This document shows, one piece after another, positions 7,824-17,223 of a stretch of DNA of 64,000 nt (within the stretch, counting starts at the first letter, position 1; each line of letters begins with the position of its first letter). The DNA lies in the NCBI RefSeq assembly GCF_023206215.1, contig NZ_CP065800.1, forward strand, positions 1-64,000. Direction: 5' to 3'. The notes below the pieces were generated by a model that was not told the DNA's origin, did not search any database, and saw only the letters and a program-made list of their open reading frames with translations. A program made the translations under genes and the position numbers. This stretch comes from Butyrivibrio fibrisolvens (lineage in GTDB: Bacteria > Bacillota > Clostridia > Lachnospirales > Lachnospiraceae).

Positions 7824-9160
7824 TTAAAAAGATATATTCTTACTAAACAGTGCGTGGGATTCAAGTATATCACGACAATCCTTGGATGAAGGCTCTCCAT
7901 TATCAAGAAGCTGACCTTTGAAGTTATCCATAAAGTCATCATAATCGCAGACATATATTGTCACGCTGCTTGTGTCAAAGCCTTGTACCGGAATCGTATC
8001 CATATCATTCTCGCCAGGCATGTATACACCATTTGCATCAACAGCAACTACAACATAGTCCATGGCAGCATCATGATCATATGAAAGCACAAGTTCAAAA
8101 GGAGTAAGCGTAGCGGTAAGCTCATCAAATCCGCTGTCCAGACCGGTTAATTCAATTGTCTTACTTACAGAGCTTTTATTGTCAACATTTACGTCAAATG
8201 TAAACTTCCATGGTCCGTCTATCCACCAGTTCTCATACTCGTTTGGATAATCAAGGCTACCAAGCTCATCTGCTGAAAGATTACCTGCTTCAGGATTATC
8301 TATACTTGCAACAATCTGGTTGATAGTCACATCTACTGTAAATGTATCAGGCAGCTCATAATACTTCCACTCTACATCAGAGTCATACAGCTGATCACTG
8401 CTTTGAGCGACATCATCCGGAACGTATCTAAGTACGCTCTCAAGGTCAGTCTTGATACATCCTACAAATGTATGCTCGTCTTTGAACTCTCCTTCTATAT
8501 AGTCAAAACAGTAGCTCTGGTATGTACTGTCTGTTGCAAAGCTATAGTTAACCTTGGAATTAAAAACTTCAAGCCTCTTAAGGCCATCAATTTCATAGAT
8601 CTGGTCAACTGGGAATGCGTCCTTGGATTCTACCGCAACACTTATATACATAGACTTACCATCGCAATATATATCCTGAAGTGTTACTGTGGTATTATTT
8701 ATACTTGATGACAGCTCACCTGGATTACCATTTTCATCGGAAGTTATAGGTGTAGCATAGCTGTCATAAGATCCGCCAAATCCAAGCTTATAACCTATAC
8801 TTGCAAATACATCTCCTACAAGCGGTACATCTTTGGCAAAAGCAGGATGTGAGATGCAAAGTCCTGAGAATATCACTAGTGCGAGTATTGCTGCTATTGA
8901 TGTTATAAAAGCTATCCTGCCTCTTGTAAATACTGATTTTTTTCTTCCTGATGTCATATGGTCTGCCCCCTGTTGTCTAAGTCTTTGATATATAATGATC
9001 TGTTATGATGCGAGGTATTATCTGATGTTTTGCCAGTTGATGCTGTATTATTAACTTTTCTTCCTCTACGCATATCAGCATCTGTATAAAAATCAGCGCA
9101 GTCTTCTATCAGTCTGTCATCAACATTACCTAATGCTAAAAATAAGTTCTCACTGTTCAT
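7824..9160 (-). pseudogene. DUF4179-type membrane anti-sigma factor, split by a frameshift
   Basis: The N-terminal piece (9160 to 8954) begins MNSENLFLALGNVDDRLIED, the cytosolic sigma-binding start typical of these proteins. The rest (8957 to 7824) has a basic stretch, one membrane helix (IAFITSIAAILALVIFSGL) and a long extracytoplasmic beta-rich region. The two frames overlap as ATGA. Adding one G to the GGGGG just before the junction fuses them (NRGADHMTSGRKK), the usual single-chain layout. Either a real split or a one-base error is possible; translation of the second piece by coupling cannot be excluded. It follows its sigma gene with a 4-nt overlap. Confidence 0.7.
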
Positions 9161-9722
9161 ACGGCCAGATATCCCTCCTTCATAAGTCTTTCCTTTAGTT
9201 TGTTCCTGATCCTTGTAAGCGTCACACTGACATTACCTTTTGTCATTCCAAACTTCCTAGCTATAAAAGCTATATCATAAGCATAGAAATAACGGCCCAG
9301 GAATATATAAGCTTCTTTCTCTGGAAGTTTTCCCACAAAGTCTGAAACTATGCCTGCGAGTTCATTTCCCATGATGCTGCTTTCTACGCTACCTGAATCA
9401 GGAATACACTCATCAAGTTCTTCCAAAACGGCTTCTATCTCACCGCCGCCTCTTTTCTTGGCACTTCCTGCGCGGTATCTGTCATATGCAAGTTCTCTGG
9501 TTATCTTACCGATAAAACCTTTGAATGCTATGGGCCTACTGGGCGGTATCTTGTTCCAAAGCTTTATGTAGGTGTCATCAATGCATTCTTCTACATCCTG
9601 AAAACTTTTTAGGATATTGCCGGCAATCATCTTACAGTAGCTTCCATACTTGTTGTCTGTCTCTCTGATTGCCTGCTGATCTCTTTTTTAAAGAAGAGTT
9701 CAACAATATTTCTATCTTCCAT
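9157..9722 (-). pseudogene. ECF-type RNA polymerase sigma factor, frameshifted
   Basis: The gene starts MEDRNIVELFFKK at ATG 9722 (GGGAG upstream), then loses frame at AAAAAA near 9684-9689. With a seventh A the protein continues RDQQAIRETDNKYGSYCKMIAGNILKSF... without a break. Region 2 is visible (FQDVEECIDDTYIKLWNKIPP) and region 4 (KLPEKEAYIFLGRYFYAYDIAFIARKFGMTKGNVSVTLTRIRNKL). The restored length is about 188 aa, normal for ECF factors. It would recruit RNA polymerase to stress or signal promoters under control of the anti-sigma gene it overlaps. The break may be sequencing error or homopolymer slippage. Confidence 0.75.
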
Positions 9723-9827
9723 ATCTGCTCCCTTCGACTTATTTTTGTCTTTCATATATATAGCCGCAAGTTTTTGAGGATTATTACAACTTTTTGAAAA
9801 TTGCTTTTGAAATGATAACGGAATTTG

Positions 9828-9953
9828 CAAAATGATGCTAGGGGCTGGCGAAATGATATCAGGGGACGGAGTAAGGAACTATTTTGAAGATCAAAAATAA
9901 TCCCTTACTCCGTCCCCTGGTATCATTTCGCCAGCCCCTGGTATCATTTCGTC
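9828..9953. repeat. Large inverted repeat built from a 22-nt unit
   Basis: Each about 50-bp arm contains two tandem copies of a unit reading GAAATGATACCAGGGG followed by CTGGC or ACGG, ending AGTAAGG. The arms flank an A/T-rich 26-nt loop. The right arm touches the cbiA stop codon and closes the cobalamin operon. It could act as a terminator or mRNA-stabilising hairpin, though no T-tract follows. The motif is related to the arms of the element at 29108. Confidence 0.8.
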
Positions 9954-11334
9954 AAAGCGCCAGAAATCTCGCTATCATCTCAGGTCTTGACGGATAATAC
10001 AAATGAGCAAATCCTGCAAAAACATTCTTGTAAACCTGAATCCCCGTCCAGGACTTTCCGGAAGGCTTAGTAAGAAGGCAGGTATCTCCATTGTCCGACG
10101 TATCATAATAATGAAATTCATGGGCTCTTATCTCCTCGGCCACCTTTAGATACGGATTGTCAGATGTGCTTCTGACAGTTACATATCCAAAATGGCCCAG
10201 TCTGTCTCTCATACTGCCGCTTCCTTTTAAAACTCCGACCATCTCATATGTTTCTTTATCAGGAGAAGACAATCTTTCCTGCAGATACATAAAGCCTCCG
10301 CACTCGGCAAGGATAGGCATACCATTATTAGCAGCTCTTAATATCTCTTCCTTCATGGATACATTTTGGGATAACTCTCCGGCATGCAGCTCCGGATAAC
10401 CGCCTCCCAAGATGATCCTTGATACCTCAGGAAGTTTTGGATCATGAATCGGAGAAAAAAATGTGATACTTGCTCCCATCTCTTTAAGAAGATCCAGATT
10501 GTCTTCGTAGTAGAAGCAGAAAGCTTCATCCATGGCAACGCCTACTCTGACAGGCTCTGTGGCATGTGAAAGTCCTGCTGCCTTGATACTATAACTTGTC
10601 TCTTCATCCACATCCCCAGGTCTTAGGATATCACCTATTGATCGTGCTATATTTATAAGCTTATCCATGTCAAGGCTTTGTTCCAGGATACCCGAGACCC
10701 TGTCAATCTTTGCCAGAATATCCTCTATCTCAGATGGCATTACAAGTCCAAGGTGTCTGCTTTCAAGAAAGCTTTCAGCAAGCTTTGGAAGCATCCCTAT
10801 AACCGGTATATTAAGCTCATCTTCAATATCTTTCTTAAGACTATCTGCAACCATTGATGATATATTATTAAGGATGACTCCTTTGATAAGGCCTTTCTTG
10901 TCGTAATCAGCAAAGCCCTTTATAAGAGCTATCACAGACTTGCTCATTCCTTTACAATTAACAACAAGTATAGCAGGTGTACCGGTTATAGCGCAGATAT
11001 CATAGGAAGATCCTTTAACAGAATCAGCTTTCATTCCGTCATAAAATCCCATGACTCCTTCCATGACACCTATATCTTTATCAATGCTTCCCTTAACAAG
11101 CGCCTTTTTTATCCCATTATGTCCCATCAAAAAAAGATCCAGATTCCTTGAAGGAATATTAAGGACTTTACTATGAAACATAGGGTCTATATAATCCGGC
11201 CCGCACTTATAAGATGCACATTTATATCCGTGCTTTTCAAGGATTCTTAATAAAGCACAGGTTATAAGCGTCTTGCCACTGCCACTTGATGGAGCACATA
11301 CCATAAATCTTGGAAAATCTTTTGCTTTAATCAT
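9952..11334 (-). CDS. cbiA: Cobyrinate a,c-diamide synthase
   Basis: ATP- and glutamine-dependent amidation of the a and c carboxylates of (cobalt) cobyrinate, in the cytosol. The N-terminal P-loop-like segment is CAPSSGSGKTLITCALL, followed by YKCGPDYIDPMFH, typical of CbiA. The C-terminal class I glutamine amidotransferase domain has ILAECGGFMYL with its nucleophile Cys and a late EFHYYDTS histidine. About 460 aa, normal length. ATG 11334 is preferred (AAAGGTG upstream) over GTG 11340. It begins 2 nt after the cbiT stop and is the last gene of the operon. Confidence 0.95.
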   Translation of the reverse strand: MIKAKDFPRFMVCAPSSGSGKTLITCALLRILEKHGYKCASYKCGPDYIDPMFHSKVLNIPSRNLDLFLMGHNGIKKALVKGSIDKDIGVMEGVMGFYDGMKADSVKGSSYDICAITGTPAILVVNCKGMSKSVIALIKGFADYDKKGLIKGVILNNISSMVADSLKKDIEDELNIPVIGMLPKLAESFLESRHLGLVMPSEIEDILAKIDRVSGILEQSLDMDKLINIARSIGDILRPGDVDEETSYSIKAAGLSHATEPVRVGVAMDEAFCFYYEDNLDLLKEMGASITFFSPIHDPKLPEVSRIILGGGYPELHAGELSQNVSMKEEILRAANNGMPILAECGGFMYLQERLSSPDKETYEMVGVLKGSGSMRDRLGHFGYVTVRSTSDNPYLKVAEEIRAHEFHYYDTSDNGDTCLLTKPSGKSWTGIQVYKNVFAGFAHLYYPSRPEMIARFLAL

Positions 11335-11336
11335 AC

Positions 11337-12464
11337 TCACCTTTTGGATAGAATATCTTGATCAGTACAAAGCGTTATAATATATACAGGGTTAAGAGCA
11401 TCAGCCAGATGATATCTTCCGGCTTTTCTAAATCTTGTAACACTGACCTGTATTATATCAGGCTCTAAATAAGGATAGTCCTTCAATAAGTCCATAACTT
11501 CGGCAAAAGACTCTGCTGTAACCGTATTGATAACTACCCTCGCATTCTTGTTTTTGTCATAGACAAGCTTTAATATATCTCTCATATTGCCGCTGCTGCC
11601 GCCTATAAATACATGTGTCGGAGTAGCAAGATCATTTAAGATATCCGGCGCTATACCTTTGACTATCTCCATATTGCTTACATGGAATTTCTCTTTATTT
11701 TGAGAAAGTAGTGATATAGCTTCTTCATTTTTCTCTATGGCAAAGACTTTAATATCAGGCGATGACAAAGCTGCTTCCAAAGATATAGAACCTGTTCCTG
11801 CTCCTATATCATATACAACAGCATCTTGTGACAATGACAGTTTTCTTATAGAAAGCGCTCTGATCTCTTCCTTGGTCATAGGTGTCTTGCCACGGATAAT
11901 GTCAGAATCACAAATACCGCCTGCATAGATTTTGCTATCAGCATTTTCATTGTATACGTATAGTAAAGTCTTACCTTCAATACTATTTAGAATATTATTG
12001 TTCGTATCGTCCCGGCTGCATAGTAATACCATCTTATCTATATCATCTTTATTTAATTTATCCTTATCTATATCACCTTTGTTTTCATCTATATCATCTT
12101 TATCATTAGTAATCTTATTAGTAATAGATCTTATCTCAACGATCTTCTCATCATTGCATCCAAGATTACATCCTGCAACAATCCTGACATTTAGATCAGA
12201 CAAACCCTTGCAGATATTTTGTGCATCATCTGCATCTGAAGGAAGTATTATAGTCTCTTTATTTGCTTCTACATAATATCTTACATTAACCTTCCTGCCA
12301 TGCGCACTTACGATCCTTACATTTTCCAGACTTAAAAACAGCTTATTGGCAAAAAGCGCAACTGAAGATATACCACTTATTCTTCTTACTTCATATCCCT
12401 TTTGCTCAAAAACTTCTGTAGCCTTTTTGGCTCCGCTGCAAAGGCTTATATCTCCTGAAAACAA
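11337..12464 (-). CDS. cbiT: CbiE C-terminal half fused to CbiT (precorrin/cobalt-precorrin methyltransferase-decarboxylase)
   Basis: Residues 1-110 continue a CbiE C5/C15-methyltransferase (FSGDISLCSGAKK, RIVSAHGRK) whose N-terminal half ends the preceding gene. An Asp/Lys/Asn-rich low-complexity linker follows (about 115-145). Residues 180-375 are CbiT (RGKTPMTKEEIRALSI, DIGAGTGSISLEAAL for SAM binding, FIGGSSGNM). The preceding gene ends with a TAA at 12510 in this same frame, with only 15 sense codons between, so the two were one CbiJ-CbiE-CbiT polypeptide. I see no ribosome site for the TTG at 12464. Without readthrough or reinitiation CbiE would be cut in half. Confidence 0.8.
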   Translation of the reverse strand: MFSGDISLCSGAKKATEVFEQKGYEVRRISGISSVALFANKLFLSLENVRIVSAHGRKVNVRYYVEANKETIILPSDADDAQNICKGLSDLNVRIVAGCNLGCNDEKIVEIRSITNKITNDKDDIDENKGDIDKDKLNKDDIDKMVLLCSRDDTNNNILNSIEGKTLLYVYNENADSKIYAGGICDSDIIRGKTPMTKEEIRALSIRKLSLSQDAVVYDIGAGTGSISLEAALSSPDIKVFAIEKNEEAISLLSQNKEKFHVSNMEIVKGIAPDILNDLATPTHVFIGGSSGNMRDILKLVYDKNKNARVVINTVTAESFAEVMDLLKDYPYLEPDIIQVSVTRFRKAGRYHLADALNPVYIITLCTDQDILSKR

Positions 12465-12509
12465 AATGACAGGATTAGTATATCTATTATTGACGATACC
12501 ATTTATATC

Positions 12510-13589
12510 TTAGTTAGTTAATAATCGGTATATTACCTCTCCATTATATTTCTTTACAATAGGTATACCTGCATTCTTTAGTTTATCTGTAACTGAAGCA
12601 TCCAGATTTCTTAGCACAGCTTCAGCTCCAAATATAATATCTGCACTTTCCAAAGCTTTTAGCAGTTCGCGTGTATAGTATTCAGATCCGCCAGGTCCTA
12701 TCCCTGCAAGGGTTATGATCTTATTATTGTTATCATGACTATAGTCAAGGTCATCTCCAGGCTTCCCCTCTATAATATCCAGAATTTCCTCCATACTATA
12801 GCCATTAGAGTCCTTCGTTACGGACTCAGGATTTCTTATAACGATAGCCTTGATACCGCAGCTGTAAGCTGCTTCTATCTTCTCATCAAATCCGCCTGTT
12901 CTGCCGCTTTCTTTGGTCAGTATAGCCTTGGCGTCAACTTCCCTTATAGTTGCTATATTCATCTCTTTAGAAAAGGGCCCTTGCATAGCTATTATCTGTC
13001 TGCCTGAAAGCCCGGCGTCAGTACACTTTCTGATGCTATCTTCACTTGGAAGAACTCTTGCATAGAGTCTCTTACTGCTATCAGGAATACCTCCGGCAAT
13101 CTCAGCAAGGTTCTTACTGCCTGTAAGAAGGAGTATATTGCCTGATACTCTCTTAAGTTTTTCTATAGCTTTATGAATATCATCTACATAGACAACATCA
13201 GACGTCCCCTTTGTATCTACTTCAGCAGAAAAATCTTCATGATGATCCGCGCTGCAAGATGCCTTTTTGCCTGTATCTCTTAGAAGCCTTAGATATGTAA
13301 CGCCCTGCTCTTTACAAGCGCTTTTGATCTGCCTTGATACTTCGGTTGCAAAAGGGTGAGTCGCATCTATCACAAGATTAAAACCGCCGTCTATAATGAC
13401 TTTTCTTATTTCTTCTTCATCTTTTCTCCCAACAAGGAGATTATCTTCGTCAATATCTTTTAATATATCTCTGCCGTACTTGGTTGCTACGCTGACTTCA
13501 TGGTCTATGTGCATCCTCACAAGATGTTCTGTAAGTATGCGTCCTTCTGTTGTTCCGCCAAATACAAGAACTTTACATCTATCTGACAT
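12510..13589 (-). CDS. cbiJ: CbiJ (cobalt-precorrin-6A reductase) fused to CbiE N-terminal half
   Basis: Residues about 1-265 are a CbiJ/CobK reductase (VLVFGGTTEGR at the N-terminus, DATHPFA, LLTGSKNL). Residues about 285-360 begin a CbiE methyltransferase (ITLAGIGPGGSEYYT, IIFGAEAVL), cut off by TAA at 12510-12512. The same frame resumes with CbiE sequence in the next gene. ATG 13589 is given as start; GTG 13604 with AAGGGG 8 nt upstream is equally possible. Either start overlaps the cbiH stop, suggesting translational coupling. The reductase domain looks intact. Confidence 0.82.
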   Translation of the reverse strand: MSDRCKVLVFGGTTEGRILTEHLVRMHIDHEVSVATKYGRDILKDIDEDNLLVGRKDEEEIRKVIIDGGFNLVIDATHPFATEVSRQIKSACKEQGVTYLRLLRDTGKKASCSADHHEDFSAEVDTKGTSDVVYVDDIHKAIEKLKRVSGNILLLTGSKNLAEIAGGIPDSSKRLYARVLPSEDSIRKCTDAGLSGRQIIAMQGPFSKEMNIATIREVDAKAILTKESGRTGGFDEKIEAAYSCGIKAIVIRNPESVTKDSNGYSMEEILDIIEGKPGDDLDYSHDNNNKIITLAGIGPGGSEYYTRELLKALESADIIFGAEAVLRNLDASVTDKLKNAGIPIVKKYNGEVIYRLLTN

Positions 13590-14334
13590 TTTCACTCTTT
13601 TCACCCCTATAGCCCCTTGCAGTTACCATCACATCACTAATGTTCTTAGTAGAAGAGTTACCTATAAAAACAGTACAGAACATATCTGCATCAGCATCTT
13701 TTAATTCTAAAAGCTTCATGACTTCATATCTCTGGCCATCTCTTCCTATATTCCTTGCTATACCGCATACTCTGTCTCCAGGTATAGTCTCAAGAAGGAT
13801 ATCGCAGGCATGGGACAGGTATCCTTTTCTGGATCTGCTCTCAGGATTGTACAGGACTATGACCATATCACTCCCAGCTGCTGCTCTTAACCTTTTTTCT
13901 ATAAGCTCCATTGAAGTAAGTCTGTCACTTAAACTTATAACGCTAAAGTCATGTATAAGAGGAGCTCCAAGTATAGCCGCTCCCGATATAGCTGCAGTTA
14001 CGCCGGGGACTACTTCTATCTCGACTTCAGGAAAGTCTCTTCCAAGTTCATACGAAAGTCCTGACATTCCGTATACGCCGGCATCTCCTGAGCAGATAAG
14101 AGCTACGTGATTGCCTTCATCAGCTTTTTGCAGCGCCATTGCAACACGCTTTTCTTCGCCCATCATAGGTGTGCTTAGATATTCTTTGTTAGGAAAATAA
14201 GGCTTTACTAGATCACAGTACACAGTATATCCGCATATTATGTCGCAAGATTCAAGGACATCTATAGCCCTTAATGTCATATTTTCTTTACTTCCCGGGC
14301 CTATCCCAACAACCCATAGCTTTTTTGATTTCAT
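13579..14334 (-). CDS. cbiH: Cobalt-precorrin-3B C17-methyltransferase
   Basis: SAM-dependent ring-contracting methyltransferase of the anaerobic corrin pathway. It has the tetrapyrrole methylase features VVGIGPGSKENMT at the N-terminus, ICSGDAGVYGMSG, EVVPGVTAAISGAA and VLYNPESRSR. Length of 251 aa is normal. ATG 14334 is chosen (GAGG 6 nt upstream); an ATG at 14346 has no site. Overlaps cbiJ by about 10 nt. Confidence 0.95.
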   Translation of the reverse strand: MKSKKLWVVGIGPGSKENMTLRAIDVLESCDIICGYTVYCDLVKPYFPNKEYLSTPMMGEEKRVAMALQKADEGNHVALICSGDAGVYGMSGLSYELGRDFPEVEIEVVPGVTAAISGAAILGAPLIHDFSVISLSDRLTSMELIEKRLRAAAGSDMVIVLYNPESRSRKGYLSHACDILLETIPGDRVCGIARNIGRDGQRYEVMKLLELKDADADMFCTVFIGNSSTKNISDVMVTARGYRGEKSENVR

Positions 14335-14349
14335 ATACAACCTCATAAT

Positions 14350-15342
14350 CTAAAATACGATATCAACATCTGTAAGTCCCAGAGCGATCGTCATACCATC
14401 CCTAGTAGTCTTCTTAAGAGCCAACTGCCTGCAGCCATAAGCCTTCACTGCCCTTTCGCATACGTTATCAGCTCCGATCGTCTTCATGACCATATCTGAA
14501 TGGTCAAAATCTCCTACCTGCTCCATCAAAACTTCAGGCGAAAATGTTACAAAAGGTATATTCAGATACTCAGAAAGTTTGATAAGTCCTTCTTCATCTT
14601 TTTTCTTATCTACAGATACCAAGGCTTTGACTGATCTTATGTCATAGTTATTAATATCAAGTATTTCTTTTAAAAATACATATAGCTTATCAAAACTCTT
14701 CCCTCTCCTGCAGCCCATTCCTACTACCAGCATCTTAGGAATAAGGTACATGCCGCCGTCTTTCTTGACATATGGTGTCACTGTAAACTGCGCATCACTC
14801 CCTGCAAGGATCCTGGCTGTAAATTCCTTGGCCTTATGCATATCACCTATGGCCATATCGTTGGAAGAAGAAAAGACATCTATAGCAAATTCATCTCTAA
14901 CATCTGTTGCAGTTGTAAGTACAGGTACTGCTCCTATTATCCCGGCAAGGTACCTTGCAGCATCAACTGCGCCTCCAAGGTGCCCTGACAAAACAGGGAT
15001 AACGAATCTTCCCTTTTCATCTATTACGATTACGGCAGGATCCGTGGTTTTGTCCTTGATAAAAGGGGCAACGGCTCTTACTGCTATACCTATTGCTCCT
15101 ATAAATACAAGGATATTACCTTTACTAAAGTTATCAAAAGTCCAGTCCGAAAGGCTTGAATTTTTAGATTCAGAAGAATATTCCTTCACAGGATTCTCAT
15201 TAAATTCAGATGAATATTCCTTTACAGGACATTCCTTAGGTTCAGACTGATGTTCTATACTAGAGCACAAACGTTCCATCAGCTCTCTTCCTGCATCTGT
15301 GAAGCATATAAATCTGTATATTCCTGTATTAGCTGTATACAT
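14350..15342 (-). CDS. cbiG: Cobalt-precorrin-5A hydrolase
   Basis: Opens the delta-lactone of cobalt-precorrin-5A, releasing acetaldehyde. The CbiG N-terminal and middle domains are visible (FIGAIGIAVRAVAPFIKDK, VIPVLSGHLGGA), and the C-terminal domain shows VVGMGCRRGKS. Length about 330 aa. A Glu/Ser-rich insertion near residues 35-60 contains the peptide PVKEYSSE twice, which looks like a local duplication in a loop. RBS GGAAGG lies 8 nt before the ATG. Confidence 0.93.
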   Translation of the reverse strand: MYTANTGIYRFICFTDAGRELMERLCSSIEHQSEPKECPVKEYSSEFNENPVKEYSSESKNSSLSDWTFDNFSKGNILVFIGAIGIAVRAVAPFIKDKTTDPAVIVIDEKGRFVIPVLSGHLGGAVDAARYLAGIIGAVPVLTTATDVRDEFAIDVFSSSNDMAIGDMHKAKEFTARILAGSDAQFTVTPYVKKDGGMYLIPKMLVVGMGCRRGKSFDKLYVFLKEILDINNYDIRSVKALVSVDKKKDEEGLIKLSEYLNIPFVTFSPEVLMEQVGDFDHSDMVMKTIGADNVCERAVKAYGCRQLALKKTTRDGMTIALGLTDVDIVF

Positions 15343-15371
15343 ATCTGGTACCTTCCGACGTTTTTACTATG

Positions 15372-16124
15372 TCAATTCATAAACTGCCGTCTGACCTTTT
15401 TATACATATCATCTGATAATCCAAAGAGGTCCTTAAGCTGCTCTTTGTCTATAACTTCCTTAGGACTTTCAAAAGTGCATGTCCCATCATCTCTGACAAG
15501 TAGTACCTTGTCTGATATCTCTAGTGCAAGGTCAAGTTCATGAAGGGACATGATGATGCTAACACCTTTGTCAGACAGCTTCCTTAAAACATCCATAAGT
15601 TCAAATCTATGTCTTATATCAAGATAGGATGTTGGTTCGTCCATTATCAATATCTTTGGATCCTGACAGATTGCTCTTGCTATCAGTGTCCTTTGCTTCT
15701 GGCCGTCACTAAGGGATGAAAAAGGTTTGCTGCTCAGCTTGTCTATATTCATCATGTAACAGGCAGATATGGCGCTTTCTGTATCTTCTTTCTTAAAAAG
15801 TCCAAAATCACTGTAAGGAAGTCTGCCTGATAAGACTACGTCAAATGCGCTCATATGCTGCGGATTAACCCTTGTAGTATTTACAATGGACATGGTCTTT
15901 GATAACCGCCTTAAAGGAATCTCTCTTATATCCTCTTTGCCTATACAAACTACTCCGCCAAGAGACCTAAGCTCGCCGGATATAGTCTTCAAAACTGTAG
16001 ACTTGCCGCCTCCGTTTGGGCCTATCAGAGATACTATATCGCCTCTATCGATATCAAGAGACATATTTTTTATAACTATATGATCGCGATAGCCAGCCGT
16101 AAGTCCTTCTATTTTTATATCCAT
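15372..16124 (-). CDS. Corrinoid/iron-complex ABC transporter ATP-binding protein (BtuD/FecE type)
   Basis: ATPase that drives the FecCD-type permease encoded just upstream. Walker A is GPNGGGKST, signature LSDGQKQR, Walker B ILIMDEPT, and the switch His lies in SLHELDLAL. About 250 aa. The ATG at 16124 overlaps nothing and follows the permease stop by 1 nt; an ATG at 16145 is possible. Its position in a cobalamin-riboswitch operon points to corrinoid uptake rather than siderophore uptake. Confidence 0.9.
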   Translation of the reverse strand: MDIKIEGLTAGYRDHIVIKNMSLDIDRGDIVSLIGPNGGGKSTVLKTISGELRSLGGVVCIGKEDIREIPLRRLSKTMSIVNTTRVNPQHMSAFDVVLSGRLPYSDFGLFKKEDTESAISACYMMNIDKLSSKPFSSLSDGQKQRTLIARAICQDPKILIMDEPTSYLDIRHRFELMDVLRKLSDKGVSIIMSLHELDLALEISDKVLLVRDDGTCTFESPKEVIDKEQLKDLFGLSDDMYKKVRRQFMN

Positions 16125-16125
16125 A

Positions 16126-17223
16126 TCAGTACTCACTTCTCCCATGCCTTTTCATTATCATAAATACAACTAGCGGTGCTCCAAAAAGAGAGGTCACCGC
16201 TGATACGTTAAGCTCCGTAGGTGCAAACAGCATCCTTGCCAGTAGATCACTAAAAAGACAGAATATCGCTCCTGATATGAAGGATGCAGGGATCAGTATG
16301 ACCGGCTTAGAAGACTTAAGCGCCTCTCTCATAAGAAATGGAACTGCTATCCCGATAAAAGAGATAGGACCTGCAAATGCTGTAACACAGGCAGACAACA
16401 GACTTGACAAGGTGATGATAAGAAATCTGCACAGCCTTACATTAACTCCAACGCTCCTTGCATAGGACTCGCCTAATCGGAATGCATCAAGACTCTTAGA
16501 CAAAAGCATTACTAAAACAAAAGATATTGTCACTATTACAAGGCAGTATTTAGCACCTTCCATATCAGCGCCTGAAAAGCTGCCCTGAGACCAGCTATGG
16601 AGATTGACTATGTCCGAGTCATCTGCAAAAGCTATAAGAAAGTCCGTTACAGCACTGCAGATATATCCGATCATAATGCCTGCAGCAAGTAAAGCAGCCA
16701 TATTCTTAACACTTCTTGATATGATTATGATAAAACCTGTAGCTATGACCGCACCTACAAATGCTGACAATACCAGCATATATCCTCTGACGTAAAAGCC
16801 TGTCCTTGCTACAACTATAAGAAGAATAGCAACTACCATCTTAGCTCCGGAGGATATTCCAAGGATATATGGGCCTGCTATCGGATTGGAAAAATAGGTC
16901 TGAAGCAGAAAACCTGCCACAGCAAGAGCTCCTCCAAGTATAAATGCCATAATGGTTCTGGGAAGCCTTATATTCATTATGATATTTACCTTCTTGGTAT
17001 CTTTGGAGATACCTGTCAGTATCCTTATCACATCATCTATACCGATACTCACATTGCCTATGAAAAGATTAAGTACAAAAGCAGCAAAAGCCGCCAATAC
17101 CAAAAAGACAAATACTATTATGATCCTTTGATCACTACTTATCCGGTTACTTTTATCATGCTTATTTTCATTAAGTTTACTTTTGTTAGGATCTCTTTTA
17201 TTAAGCTCACTTTTCATAAACAT
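16126..17223 (-). CDS. Corrinoid/iron-complex ABC permease (BtuC/FecCD family)
   Basis: About ten hydrophobic segments from residue 30 onward, with the family blocks RLPRTIMAFILGGALAVAG, NPIAGPYILGISSGAK and FAGPISFIGIAVPFLMR. The N-terminal tail is Lys/Asn-rich (MFMKSELNKRDPNKSKLNENK) and longer than usual. ATG 17223 lies inside the end of cbiF, with AAAAGG just upstream, so the genes are coupled. It works with the ATPase at 15372 and the binding lipoprotein at 21485. Confidence 0.92.
   Translation of the reverse strand: MFMKSELNKRDPNKSKLNENKHDKSNRISSDQRIIIVFVFLVLAAFAAFVLNLFIGNVSIGIDDVIRILTGISKDTKKVNIIMNIRLPRTIMAFILGGALAVAGFLLQTYFSNPIAGPYILGISSGAKMVVAILLIVVARTGFYVRGYMLVLSAFVGAVIATGFIIIISRSVKNMAALLAAGIMIGYICSAVTDFLIAFADDSDIVNLHSWSQGSFSGADMEGAKYCLVIVTISFVLVMLLSKSLDAFRLGESYARSVGVNVRLCRFLIITLSSLLSACVTAFAGPISFIGIAVPFLMREALKSSKPVILIPASFISGAIFCLFSDLLARMLFAPTELNVSAVTSLFGAPLVVFMIMKRHGRSEY

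Noticed and set aside
8954..8960. Programmed -1 frameshifting in the anti-sigma gene
   Set aside because: No X XXY YYZ slippery heptamer is seen at the overlap; a missing G or translational coupling is simpler.
12510..12512. Selenocysteine or pyrrolysine recoding in CbiE
   Set aside because: The codon is TAA, which neither system uses.
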